In this document: piece after piece, positions 6,053 through 14,087 of the stretch | Layout of the letters: the number at the start of each line of letters is the position of its first letter | Numbering within the stretch: the stretch's first letter is position 1 | NCBI GenBank assembly: GCA_035536185.1 | Contig: DATLOM010000019.1 | Location: 1 to 16,987, forward strand | Reading direction: 5' to 3' | From: GCA-2861595 sp035536185 | GTDB lineage: Bacteria; Actinomycetota; Acidimicrobiia; Acidimicrobiales; GCA-2861595 | Length of the DNA stretch: 16,987 bases | The notes under the pieces: model-generated | The model's database searches: none | Told to the model about the DNA's origin: nothing | What the model saw: the letters and a program-made list of their open reading frames with translations, nothing else | Program-made: the position numbers and the translations under genes

Positions 6053-8543
6053 GAGCCGTCAGCCCGGCGCGGGCCAGGGTGATGGCCGCCTCGTGGGAAA
6101 GCGTCCGACCTCGGGCCTCGTGCAGTGCGAAGCGTTCGGCACCCAGGGCGCTGGCCAGCCGGTTCCGAGCGTGCCGCACCTCTTCGGCGATGACCCGCAC
6201 TCCGCCTCTCGCCTCGCCGGCGGCCTCCCGTAGCCGGTCGGATGCCCCGAGGATCGTCGACGCCCGTTCCCCGTCGTCCTCGGCTTGCAGGACGAGGGCG
6301 GTGGTTTCCAGTGCGTCGGCCACCCACCGCCCCGTACCCAGGTTGGCGAGGACACCCAGCACTTCGACGAGAATGCCCGCGGCACGCCGGGGCTGACCGG
6401 CCAGGACGGCCGTCTCAGCGGCGCGGGTGAGGGCCATCGCGAGGACCGGTCGGGCTGGCAGGCGGTGAGCGGCTTCGACTGCCTCCTCCGCTAGTCGAAG
6501 TGCCCGCTCGTGATCGCCGGACAGGGCAACGAGCGGGCCGAGAGCGGCCAGCGCGTGCGGCTCAAGCCATTCGCCAAGAGGATCGCTGCGGGCCACTTCC
6601 ACGGCCCATTCGAAATGGTCCCGGGCCCGGTCGTATTGCCCGTCGACGACCGCGGCCCAGCCAAGGTGGTCGTGGCACCAGCCGACCCCGTCGGGCAGGC
6701 CGAGACGCTCGAACCCGGCGAGCGCGGCCTCGAGGAATGGGCGCGCCTCGGCGCCTCTACCCGGAAGCAGCCGGAGCTCGCTGCGCCCCCAGTTGACGCA
6801 GGCCAGGCCGCGATCGTCGCCGATCCGCCGGGCCAGCGCCGCCGCTTCACCGTACAGCTCGTCGCGGCGCTGGCAGTCATCCCTGCAAAGGAGGAGGGCC
6901 CGGCTGACCAGGGCCGGGACATGCCCCGGATGGTTGGCCAGCTCGGGCACGGAGAACTCAGGCTCGGAGAAGACGCGCTCCATCCAGATCTGGCCGTCGG
7001 GGTTGCCCAACCACACCCATGGCAACCACAGCGCTCCGATGAGATGGAGCATGGCGTCGGCGTCGCGCTCGGCCCATGACCACTCCAGAGCGGCGCGGAA
7101 GTTCTCAGCATCGGCGAACGCGCCATGGAGGAAGTCCGCTCCGAACGGCATGCCCCGCCATGCTTCAACGCGGGCGATGAAGGCGTCGCGGTGCCGCCGC
7201 CGGGTGGCGACCTCCTGGCCAGCCTCTGCTAGCTTCTCGGCCCCGTACTGCCGGATGGTCTCGAGCAGCCGGTAACGAAATGCAACGCCCTCGTTGTGCG
7301 CGACGACGAGTGACTTGTCGACGAGCCGGCAGAGCACGTCGAGGGCATCCTCGGGGGCCACGCCGCCGTCCCCGCCCGACATCACCGCCTCAGCCGCCTC
7401 GGTATCGAAGGTGTCGGGGAACACCGCCAGCCGGGCGAGGGCGCGCTGTTCCACCGTTGAGAGGAGTTCGTAGCTCCAGTCGACCGTCGCTCGCAGGGTC
7501 TGCTGGTGGGGCACGGCGATGCGCTCTCGGCTGGTCAGGAGCCGGAAGCGGTCGTCCAGTCGGTCGGCCACCTGTGCCGGACTAAGGACCTGAAGCCGGG
7601 CGGCGGCCAGCTCCAGCGCGAGCGGGATACCGTCGAGACGGCGACAGATGCGAGCAACAGCGGCGGCGTTGGTGGTATCGAGCTCGAACGTCGGCTGGGC
7701 GGCCCGTGCCCGCTCGCAGAAGAAGGTCACCGCGTCGCTCTCGGCGAGTTCGTCCATGGCCGTACCGGGAGCCGGAAGGGAAAGCGGCGGCACCTTCCAC
7801 GTCGCCTCGCCCGGGACGCCAAGACGCTCGCGGCTGGTGGCCAGCACGGTGACGGCGGGGCATCGAGTCAGCAAGGCGTGGACGAGACGGGCGACCGCCT
7901 CAATGAGATGCTCGCAGTTATCCAGCAGGAGCAGCGTCTGCCGTGTCGCCAAATGCCGAACGAGGCGGTCTTCCATGGCCTTTGGGGTGTCGAAGGCGCT
8001 GGTCTCGAAGGTGAGCGCCGCGGCCACCGCCGAAGGCGCCTGGGCCCCGTCGCGCAGCGGGGCGAGCTCAACCATCCAAACGCCGTCGGGGTAGGCCGGC
8101 AGCGCCGCCGCCGCCGCGTGGAGGGCGAGCCGCGTCTTCCCTGCCCCTCCGACTCCGGTCAGGGTGAGCAGGCGGGATCCGGCGAGGAGCGTGCTGAGCT
8201 CGTCGAGTTCCCGGGCGCGCCCAACGAAAGGCGTGAGCGCGACAGGCAGGTTGTGGCGATGGGCCCCGAGAGTGCGCAGAGGCGGGAACTGCGAGGGCAG
8301 GTCCGGGTGAGTCACCTGGAACACCCGCTCGGGGCGGGCCAGGTCGGCGAGGCGGTGCTCTCCAAGGCCGATAAGCGCCACCTCAGCCGGAAGGTCGGCG
8401 CCGACTAGCTCGGCGGCCGCTTGGGAACAGAGCATCTGACCCCCGGAGGCGATGCCCAACAGGCGGGCGACCCGATTCAGTGCAGGGCCGAAGTAGTTCC
8501 CTGTGCGACGCTGCGCCACGCCCGCGTGGATCGCCATTCGCAC
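6027..8543 (-). CDS. SARP-family regulator, C-terminal part: cyclase end, NB-ARC-like ATPase and TPR-like repeats
   Basis: An 838-codon frame that continues the gene starting at 9604 after a one-base frameshift near 8550-8580. It opens with the end of the class III cyclase domain (MRMAIHAGVAQRRTGNYFGP followed by ALNRVARLLG, which keeps the Asn and Arg of the transition-state motif). Next comes a STAND/NB-ARC-type ATPase: PFVGRARELDEL, Walker A GVGGAGKTR, Walker B TLLLLDNCEHL and a VLATSRERLGVPGE sensor block. The C-terminal half (about residues 430-838) is Ala/Leu-rich helical repeat sequence of TPR type. Such proteins act as cytoplasmic, ligand- or partner-controlled transcription switches. 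The apparent internal ATG at 8543 is unlikely to be a genuine start because it lies inside the cyclase domain. With the frameshift repaired the product is about 1,192 residues, usual for this architecture. Confidence 0.85.
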   Translation of the reverse strand: MRMAIHAGVAQRRTGNYFGPALNRVARLLGIASGGQMLCSQAAAELVGADLPAEVALIGLGEHRLADLARPERVFQVTHPDLPSQFPPLRTLGAHRHNLPVALTPFVGRARELDELSTLLAGSRLLTLTGVGGAGKTRLALHAAAAALPAYPDGVWMVELAPLRDGAQAPSAVAAALTFETSAFDTPKAMEDRLVRHLATRQTLLLLDNCEHLIEAVARLVHALLTRCPAVTVLATSRERLGVPGEATWKVPPLSLPAPGTAMDELAESDAVTFFCERARAAQPTFELDTTNAAAVARICRRLDGIPLALELAAARLQVLSPAQVADRLDDRFRLLTSRERIAVPHQQTLRATVDWSYELLSTVEQRALARLAVFPDTFDTEAAEAVMSGGDGGVAPEDALDVLCRLVDKSLVVAHNEGVAFRYRLLETIRQYGAEKLAEAGQEVATRRRHRDAFIARVEAWRGMPFGADFLHGAFADAENFRAALEWSWAERDADAMLHLIGALWLPWVWLGNPDGQIWMERVFSEPEFSVPELANHPGHVPALVSRALLLCRDDCQRRDELYGEAAALARRIGDDRGLACVNWGRSELRLLPGRGAEARPFLEAALAGFERLGLPDGVGWCHDHLGWAAVVDGQYDRARDHFEWAVEVARSDPLGEWLEPHALAALGPLVALSGDHERALRLAEEAVEAAHRLPARPVLAMALTRAAETAVLAGQPRRAAGILVEVLGVLANLGTGRWVADALETTALVLQAEDDGERASTILGASDRLREAAGEARGGVRVIAEEVRHARNRLASALGAERFALHEARGRTLSHEAAITLARAGLTARGHDVGHF

Positions 8544-9604
8544 CCGCAGCGGCCCGGGTGCGGCCCAGGCGGCGCCGCCAGCGCCCGTTGGGCCGCTACG
8601 GCTGCCGCGATGGCGTCGGAGGCGACCGTGAAGGCCGCGGCCATCCCATCCCCGGTGTGGCTGAAGACTTCCCCGCCGGCGGCCTCGATGGACGCACGCA
8701 GCAACTCGTCGTGCCGCGCCAGATCGACCGTCATCGCTTCCGGGTCACCTTCCCACCGCCGGGTGCTGGCGACAATGTCGCTGAACAGGAACATGGTCGG
8801 CCCGACCGACACCTGAGACTGCTTCGGGGCGCGCCGCGCCGCCAGCCCGGGTGTGTCCAGTTCCGGCGCGTGACGGAGGATGGCGTTTTCCAGACGGGCA
8901 AGTTCGGGGCTGGGCTCCAGGCCCAATTCCTCGGCCAGGAGCCGGCGCAGCTCCTGATACACGCGCAACGCTTCGGCCTGGCGTCCCGCGCGGTAGAGGG
9001 CCACCATCCGCTGGCCCCACAGCCGCTCCCGCAGGGGATGGGCCTTGGTCAGATGGTTCAGTTCGGGTACTACCTCGACGTGTCGCCCGCAGGCGAGGTC
9101 CGCTTCGACCCGCTCCTCGAGGGCAGCCAGGCGCGCTTCTTCCAGGCGGGCTGCCTCGGCCCGCGCCACCGGAGCATCCGCCACGTCGGCCAGGGCAGGC
9201 CCTCGCCACAGAGACAGCGCTTGGCGAAGCCTCGCAGCCGCCGCCTCGTGGTCTCCTCGGGCTGCGTGCTCGCGTCCCTCGGTCAGGAGGTCCTCAAAGC
9301 GGGCAGCGTCGAGAGCATCACGCTCAATCTGCAGGAGGTAGCCGGGCGGCTTGGTCAGCACGATGGCATCGCCACCTGCTTCTCGGAGGGCCTTGCGCAA
9401 GCGGGAGACGAAAACTCGGAGCGCCCCGGCAGCTCCCTCATGGGCCTTGCCGCCCCAGAGGTCCTCCACCAGGCGCTCGGCCGGAACGACGCGGTTGGCG
9501 GACAGCAAGAGAAGGACGAGGACGGCCCGCTCGCGGCTCCCTGGAAGTGCTACCGGCCGCCCCTCATCGGCGACCTCCAGAGGGCCAAGGATGCGGAATT
9601 CCAC
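8477..9604 (-). CDS. SARP-family regulator, N-terminal part: winged helix, BTAD and class III cyclase start
   Basis: Starts at GTG 9604 with MEFRILGPLEVADEGRPVAL, the standard opening of SARP/AfsR-type activators. Residues 15-92 form the OmpR-like winged helix (ERLVEDLWGG, ALRVFVSRLRKAL, KPPGYLL). Residues 97-248 are the bacterial transcriptional activation domain (BTAD). From residue 266 a class III nucleotide cyclase begins: FLFSDIVAST with metal Asp276, and HTGDG with Asp319. The position of the substrate-specifying Lys, four residues before Asp319, is Ser315. After about residue 345 the frame departs from the family (PPGPHPGRCGCEW) and ends at 8477, while the correct continuation is in the next frame, so one base is missing between about 8550 and 8580. 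It diverges from the SnoaL-like gene at 9792; the shared 187-bp region carries the possible SARP operator. Ribosome binding site is weak. Confidence 0.87.
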   Translation of the reverse strand: MEFRILGPLEVADEGRPVALPGSRERAVLVLLLLSANRVVPAERLVEDLWGGKAHEGAAGALRVFVSRLRKALREAGGDAIVLTKPPGYLLQIERDALDAARFEDLLTEGREHAARGDHEAAAARLRQALSLWRGPALADVADAPVARAEAARLEEARLAALEERVEADLACGRHVEVVPELNHLTKAHPLRERLWGQRMVALYRAGRQAEALRVYQELRRLLAEELGLEPSPELARLENAILRHAPELDTPGLAARRAPKQSQVSVGPTMFLFSDIVASTRRWEGDPEAMTVDLARHDELLRASIEAAGGEVFSHTGDGMAAAFTVASDAIAAAVAAQRALAAPPGPHPGRCGCEWRSTRAWRSVAQGTTSALH

Positions 9605-9662
9605 GGCTGCAACCCTGCCCGTCCTTCGGCGTGGGGTCGACCCTTCAGCCTATTTCCATCAG

Positions 9663-9738
9663 CGGAAACGCCACCGGGAGCGTCCGGCTGGCCGGTAACC
9701 CACCGGTAACGCCACGTGCAACCTCGTGGGCGCACGCT
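9663..9738 (+). promoter_or_regulatory. Conserved upstream element, copy 2, with extra motif; possible SARP operator in a divergent promoter
   Basis: Positions 9692-9738 match 4660-4706 at 40 of 47 positions. GGTAAC occurs at 9694-9699 and 9705-9710, exactly 11 bp apart, followed by GTGCAACCT. The 12-mer CGGWAACGCCAC occurs at 9663-9674 and at 9704-9715. It lies between the divergent SARP gene (start 9604) and SnoaL-like gene (start 9792). The 11-bp spacing is that known for SARP operators; which regulator binds is inferred. Confidence 0.55.
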
Positions 9739-9791
9739 CGTCGCACGACCGAAGCTCGGACGGCAGCGGCCCGGACACGAGGAGGGAAACG

Positions 9792-10184
9792 ATGCCCGAA
9801 CACCCCAACGTCGAGATCGTGCGGCGAGGCTATGACGCCTTGAACAACGGCGACACCAGTGCTCTGGCCGCACTCATCACCGAGAACGTGGTCTGGCACG
9901 TTCCCGGACGCAGCTTGATCGCCGGCGACTACCACGGCCGGGAAACGACCTTCGTCTACTTCCATCGCCTACACGAGCTCACCAATGGGACCTACCAGGC
10001 CGAGCTACACATTGCCGTCGGCGATGACGAGCACGTGATCAGCGTCGACCACAGCTCCGCCAGACGAAACGGCAGGATCTACGACGAAAATGAGCTCGTC
10101 GTCTTCCGCTTCCGCGACGGCAGGATCGTGGAAGCATGGCAGGCCTTCATGTGCCCCTACGCCCACGACGCGTTCTTCTCCTAG
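9792..10184 (+). CDS. SnoaL-like / NTF2-like family protein
   Basis: A 130-residue protein with the cone-shaped NTF2-like fold pattern: helix NVEIVRRGYDALNNGD, a TENVVWHVPGRS strand, YHGRETTFVYFHRL, then curved strands AELHIAVGDDEHVISVDHSS and ending ELVVFRFRDGRIVEAWQAFM. Members are polyketide cyclases, limonene-epoxide-hydrolase relatives, isomerases or ligand-binding proteins; the terminal FRFRDGRIVEAW block is characteristic. No substrate can be assigned. AGGAGGG at 9780-9786, 5 bases before the ATG at 9792, decides the start although the frame is open to 9726. It is transcribed divergently from the SARP regulator and carries the conserved 47-bp element upstream, so it is the likeliest regulatory target of that protein. 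It appears complete. Confidence 0.9.
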   Translation: MPEHPNVEIVRRGYDALNNGDTSALAALITENVVWHVPGRSLIAGDYHGRETTFVYFHRLHELTNGTYQAELHIAVGDDEHVISVDHSSARRNGRIYDENELVVFRFRDGRIVEAWQAFMCPYAHDAFFS

Positions 10185-10727
10185 CCTGAGCACCTGGAGG
10201 TAGCGATGAATTACGCCACCCGCCGTCCAAGCCATGTCCGGGTGATGCGGAAGACGCCCCTCCGCGGCTCCCGTGGTGGCCACCCGCCCGGTCCGGCGAC
10301 TGCGGGAATGCCGTGAACCCATTGCCTTGCACACCGTCTCGTGCGAGCCGACCCAACAAAGGCGCCGTTCGACTCATTATGCATGGTCGGACTCAGGACA
10401 CTTGCGGTCTACCGCGAACGCGATCGGTTCGTCGTGCAGAACCTCGTTGTGAATCTCGGAGCCACGATAGTTGGCAAGTAGGTTCCGCCTGACGAGCATA
10501 CGCCGCGGGTCCCAGCGGGCCAACGGCGTCTCGCCTGTACTTGATCCAGCGGCTTTCGTACGGGCGAACGAGGTCGTAGATGGCCGATTTTTCCTGGGTG
10601 GCTCCGGCGTGCAGGGGCCTGTATGTGTACGACTACGAGGCCTCGCCTCGATCCATCGAAGAAGTTCGCCCCCTCTGAATCGGGATGATGGGAGTTGCTG
10701 AAGCTTTCGCGCCAACGCACCCCGGGG
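10185..10727. other. Intergenic region between SnoaL-like gene and zinc-ribbon cyclase regulator
   Basis: Contains the possible small ORF at 10206-10316 and a perfect GGTGGCCACC palindrome near 10275-10284. On the minus strand (10377-10580) one frame reads ARWDPRRMLVRRNLLANYRG, then SEIHNEVLHDEPIAFAVDRK and ends CPESDHA at 10377. This looks like a genuine protein end, but the upstream part of the same frame is low-quality and has no ribosome binding site, so it is probably a decayed gene. I do not recognise the family. No terminator with a T-run was seen. Confidence 0.35.
10206..10316 (+). CDS. Possible 36-residue small protein
   Basis: ATG at 10206 follows a strong TGGAGGT (10196-10201) by 4 bases and lies 21 bases after the SnoaL-like stop codon. 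The product is basic and Pro/Gly-rich (MNYATRRPSHVRVMRKTPLR, then GSRGGHPPGPATAGMP). It resembles no known protein. It may instead be the surviving start of a lost downstream gene, with only the ribosome binding site still well preserved. Confidence 0.25.
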   Translation: MNYATRRPSHVRVMRKTPLRGSRGGHPPGPATAGMP

Positions 10728-13700
10728 CTACCCGCCGGGTTGCGATGCTCGCGGCCCGAGCGGCGACCCGTCCAGTTCCGCCTTGAGACGCCGGGCGTGG
10801 CCAGTCGCTTCGATGACGGTGAAGAGCCGGAGAGCCTCGCGCAGCTCGGGTTCGTCTCCGCGTACGCGGCCCCGTTCTTCTCGTATGAATGGCTCGTAGG
10901 TCAGTGCGCCGGTCTGCGTCGCTAGTACCGAAGCCGTGTCGAGGTCAGCCATGAGGTCATCGTCGGCGCCGGACCTCCCGGTCGCCCGCAGCGCCTGAGC
11001 CCGCGTGAGCAGGGCAAGGCACTCGACGATTGTCAACCCTTGGCGCCGGGCAACGTCGACTCCCTCATCGGCGGACACGACTGCGCCGTGCGGGTCTCCC
11101 GCCTTGAGACGTGCCCGGGCCATATGAGCAAGAAGCGAAGCTTCCTCGAACAGTCCGCTTCGATGTTCTCGGGCCTCGGCCAGCGCCTGCTCGCAGATAG
11201 TGATCGCCTCTGCGGGGCGCCCGGCGACCAGATGGGCCAGGGCGAGCCCCTCCAGGCCCAGGACCAGGCCAGCCATGTTGCCGGTCTCCTCGCCGAGGCG
11301 AGCTGCCTCCATGGCGGGGGCGTCGACGTCGTCGCGTTCGCCCGACAGCCACGTGAGGTGAGGGAGGAGGGCAAGCGCCCAGCACAACGTGTCCAGGTCG
11401 CCTCGGCTGCGTGACAAGGCAATGGCCTCGTTAGCGTCGATGCGAGCTTGTTCCAGCGATCCCATTCGCGCCAGTATCCCGGCCCGGAGCTGAAGCGCCC
11501 TGACGTATGGGCTGTAGCCCATGAGAACCGAGCCCAGCTCCAGTTTGCCCTGGCAGACCGTCAGCAAGCGTTTGATCCTGTCGAGACCAAGCGGCAGCGG
11601 GCCACGCCCGCAGCTCACAGCGATAGGGATTCCGAGCCAGAGGGCCGCTTTTACATCAGGGTCGTCCGCGACGTCCCCCAAGTGGGCTGCTTCCCAGGCC
11701 TGGACCAACCCGCCCGCAATGTCGCCGCTCCAGGTTCTCGCCGCGGCAGAGGCCATCACGATCATGCCTCGGAGTCCGGGATCACCCAGACGATCCGCCG
11801 ATACCCGGCCCTCGGCATAGAGGCGGTCCGCCTCATCGGTGGCGATCCCGGTACGGGCCCCGAATTGCAGAAGTCGGATGTGAGCGCGCACGCTCAACTC
11901 AAGGCCTTCAGCGTCCTCGTCGATTTCCTTCAGGAGATTGATTGCGGCTCGCCAGCGGCGACGCGCTTCTGTGATGTCGCTGCGAAGGGCCCAGGTGCCG
12001 GCCCGGGCATTCCACCGGGCTGCCTCCAGCTTGTGCCCGGCCCGTTCCCAGTGCCAAGCAAGGACCGCCGCCTGCTCGTCGGAACGGTCGGGGTCATGTT
12101 CGACCAGGGCCTTGGCCACCGCCGCATGGAGCCGGGCTCGCCGGTCGGAAAGGAGGTTGCGGTAGGCCACCTCCTGGGTGAGAGGGTGCCAGAAGCGGAA
12201 CTCGACGACGGGAGGGTTGCCTTCTTCCTGGAGGAATTCAGCAGCGCATAAGGCACGCAGGGCCTCCTGCAGCGCTTCGTGTGCGGACGCCGTCACCGTG
12301 GCCAGAATCGGCTCGGCGAACGTGCGCCCGATAACAGCGGCAGTTTGCAGGATGGCCTTGCGCTCAATGGGAAGACGGTCGATACGAGCCGCCAGCACTG
12401 CCTGAACGCTGGGGGGCACCTTCACCTCATGGAGGGGTCGGGTGAGGCGGTAACTACCGGCACTGCCAGCGAGGGTGCCGTCCTCGACCAGGGCGCGCAC
12501 TATTTCCTCGAGGAAGAAGGGGTTGCCGCCAGTGCGCTCCTGGACGAACCCGACAAGCGGGGCCAGCGACAGGTCGACTCCGAGCAGTCCGCCCAGCATT
12601 TCGCCCACCGCCTTGCCCGGGAGTGGAGCGAGCGGCACCTGGCGGTAATACGAGTGGCTCATCCAGCCGGCTGAGAACTCGGGACGGAAGTTGGCTACGA
12701 CCAGCGTTTTGGAGCCGGAAAAGAACTCCACCAGCCGCTCCAGGAAGATCTCGCTTTGAGGGTCGAACCAGTGAAGATCTTCGACCACCAGGACGAGCAC
12801 CTCTCGGTCGCTACGTTGCTGGGTTATCCGGTATAGCGCCTGGAAGATCCGCCGCATGCGCGCCTCTGGCGTCAGCTGGGCGGTGAGGCGACCGGGGTAT
12901 GGAACCTCCAGAAAATCGTAGAGGAGTGGGAGTGTTCCCTCGAGGGCGGGATCAAGATCGAACAGGTGTCGGGCGATCTTCTCCCGGGCCTGACCGGGAT
13001 CGTCCTCGTCAATGATCGAAAAGTAGTCTCGTAACAGGCCGAGGATTGGCAGCAACGGGACCTCCCGGCCGTGGGAGACGCCGGTGGTGCGTCGCACCGT
13101 GATCCCTCGGGCAGTGGTGGAGCGGGCGAACTCTTCGCACAGGCGGCTCTTGCCGACCCCGGCCTCACCGACGAGGCCCACTATCTGCGCACGGCCCTCG
13201 GTGGCCGCGGCCAGGGCGTCCTCAAGGGCGGCCATCTCGCGCTGCCGCCCCACGAGTGGGGACCTTCCCAGGACCCGGTCGCCTCCACTGGTGGTCAGTG
13301 ACCGTCTCGGACCGTCGAGCACGAAGACCTGCAGCGGCTTTCGGGCACCCTTCACGGTCGTGGGCCCCAGCTCAGTGAGGTGGAACCAGCCCTTCACCAG
13401 ATGTGCGGTGTGCTCGGTGAGGTAGACCCGGCCCGGTTCGGCCAGCGCCTCCATGCGCTGGGCCAGACCGACCGTGTAGCCCAGCGCGGTCGGATCGAGG
13501 CGGACGTCCTTACCCACCCGGCCCACCACCACCTCACCCGAGTTGAGCCCGAGACGAACGTGGAAGTCGACGCCCAGAGAAGACCGCAGGTCCTCAGCGT
13601 AGGCGGCCACCGCTGTGGTCAGGTGCCAGGCGGCGTGGCAGGCGCGGCGGGCATGATCCTCCTGGGCTACCGGGGCACCGAAGAGGGCCATGATCCCGTC

Positions 13701-14087
13701 ACCGGTGAACTTGTCGACCGTCCCGCCGGAGCGTCGGATTTCCTCGGCCAGGATCTGGACGAAGCGGCCCATGATCCCGGCCCACACCTCCGGATCCAGC
13801 TTTTCCTGAAGGTCCATCGACCCTTGCACGTCGGCGAAAAGGACCGTGAGCTGCTTGCGCTCTCCCTCCAGCCCCGTCCACGCCGGAGCAGGCGATGCGA
13901 CGTCGGCAGTCATGGAGGATGTCGCATTCAGCCGGGCGCCGCACTCCCCGCAAAACCGCTCGCTGGGCTCGATGGGAGCGCCGCATGCTGGGCACGCCAG
14001 TGCGGCTCCGCATTGTGTGCAGAACTTGGAGCCCTTCCGGTTCTCGTTCCCGCACGCGCCACAGGTTCCGTTCATCCCGGAGGACAC
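10728..14087 (-). CDS. Double zinc ribbon, class III nucleotide cyclase, STAND ATPase and TPR regulator
   Basis: A 1,119-residue cytosolic signalling protein. Residues 9-26 and 32-49 are two zinc ribbons, each with two CxxC pairs (Cys9/12, 23/26, 32/35, 46/49). Residues 75-258 are a class III adenylate/guanylate cyclase domain: LFADVQGS with Asp86, DKFTGDG with Lys126 and Asp130, and LNSGEVVVGRVG. In the transition-state motif (TVGLAQRME) the Arg211 is kept but the usual Asn is Gly207. A STAND/AAA module follows, with LVGRQREMA, Walker A GEAGVGKS (residues 307-314) and Walker B LVLVVEDLHWFD. From about residue 640 helical TPR-like repeats run to the end. No DNA-binding domain is seen. GTG 14087 has GAGGA upstream; ATG 14075 is an alternative. 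The gene stands alone, and its effector role is unknown. Confidence 0.9.
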   Translation of the reverse strand: MSSGMNGTCGACGNENRKGSKFCTQCGAALACPACGAPIEPSERFCGECGARLNATSSMTADVASPAPAWTGLEGERKQLTVLFADVQGSMDLQEKLDPEVWAGIMGRFVQILAEEIRRSGGTVDKFTGDGIMALFGAPVAQEDHARRACHAAWHLTTAVAAYAEDLRSSLGVDFHVRLGLNSGEVVVGRVGKDVRLDPTALGYTVGLAQRMEALAEPGRVYLTEHTAHLVKGWFHLTELGPTTVKGARKPLQVFVLDGPRRSLTTSGGDRVLGRSPLVGRQREMAALEDALAAATEGRAQIVGLVGEAGVGKSRLCEEFARSTTARGITVRRTTGVSHGREVPLLPILGLLRDYFSIIDEDDPGQAREKIARHLFDLDPALEGTLPLLYDFLEVPYPGRLTAQLTPEARMRRIFQALYRITQQRSDREVLVLVVEDLHWFDPQSEIFLERLVEFFSGSKTLVVANFRPEFSAGWMSHSYYRQVPLAPLPGKAVGEMLGGLLGVDLSLAPLVGFVQERTGGNPFFLEEIVRALVEDGTLAGSAGSYRLTRPLHEVKVPPSVQAVLAARIDRLPIERKAILQTAAVIGRTFAEPILATVTASAHEALQEALRALCAAEFLQEEGNPPVVEFRFWHPLTQEVAYRNLLSDRRARLHAAVAKALVEHDPDRSDEQAAVLAWHWERAGHKLEAARWNARAGTWALRSDITEARRRWRAAINLLKEIDEDAEGLELSVRAHIRLLQFGARTGIATDEADRLYAEGRVSADRLGDPGLRGMIVMASAAARTWSGDIAGGLVQAWEAAHLGDVADDPDVKAALWLGIPIAVSCGRGPLPLGLDRIKRLLTVCQGKLELGSVLMGYSPYVRALQLRAGILARMGSLEQARIDANEAIALSRSRGDLDTLCWALALLPHLTWLSGERDDVDAPAMEAARLGEETGNMAGLVLGLEGLALAHLVAGRPAEAITICEQALAEAREHRSGLFEEASLLAHMARARLKAGDPHGAVVSADEGVDVARRQGLTIVECLALLTRAQALRATGRSGADDDLMADLDTASVLATQTGALTYEPFIREERGRVRGDEPELREALRLFTVIEATGHARRLKAELDGSPLGPRASQPGG

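Noticed and set aside
9691..9722. A third 11-bp unit (GTGCAAC) in the SARP-type repeat array.
   Set aside because: In both copies the AAC of this unit is 12, not 11, bases after the previous AAC, so only two units have exact 11-bp spacing. The third may be a related half-site or promoter element.
8480..9843. Overlapping plus-strand frames of 330-409 codons opposite the SARP gene.
   Set aside because: Antisense shadows of the winged helix-BTAD-cyclase coding sequence. The last run into the SnoaL promoter region and have no start signal.
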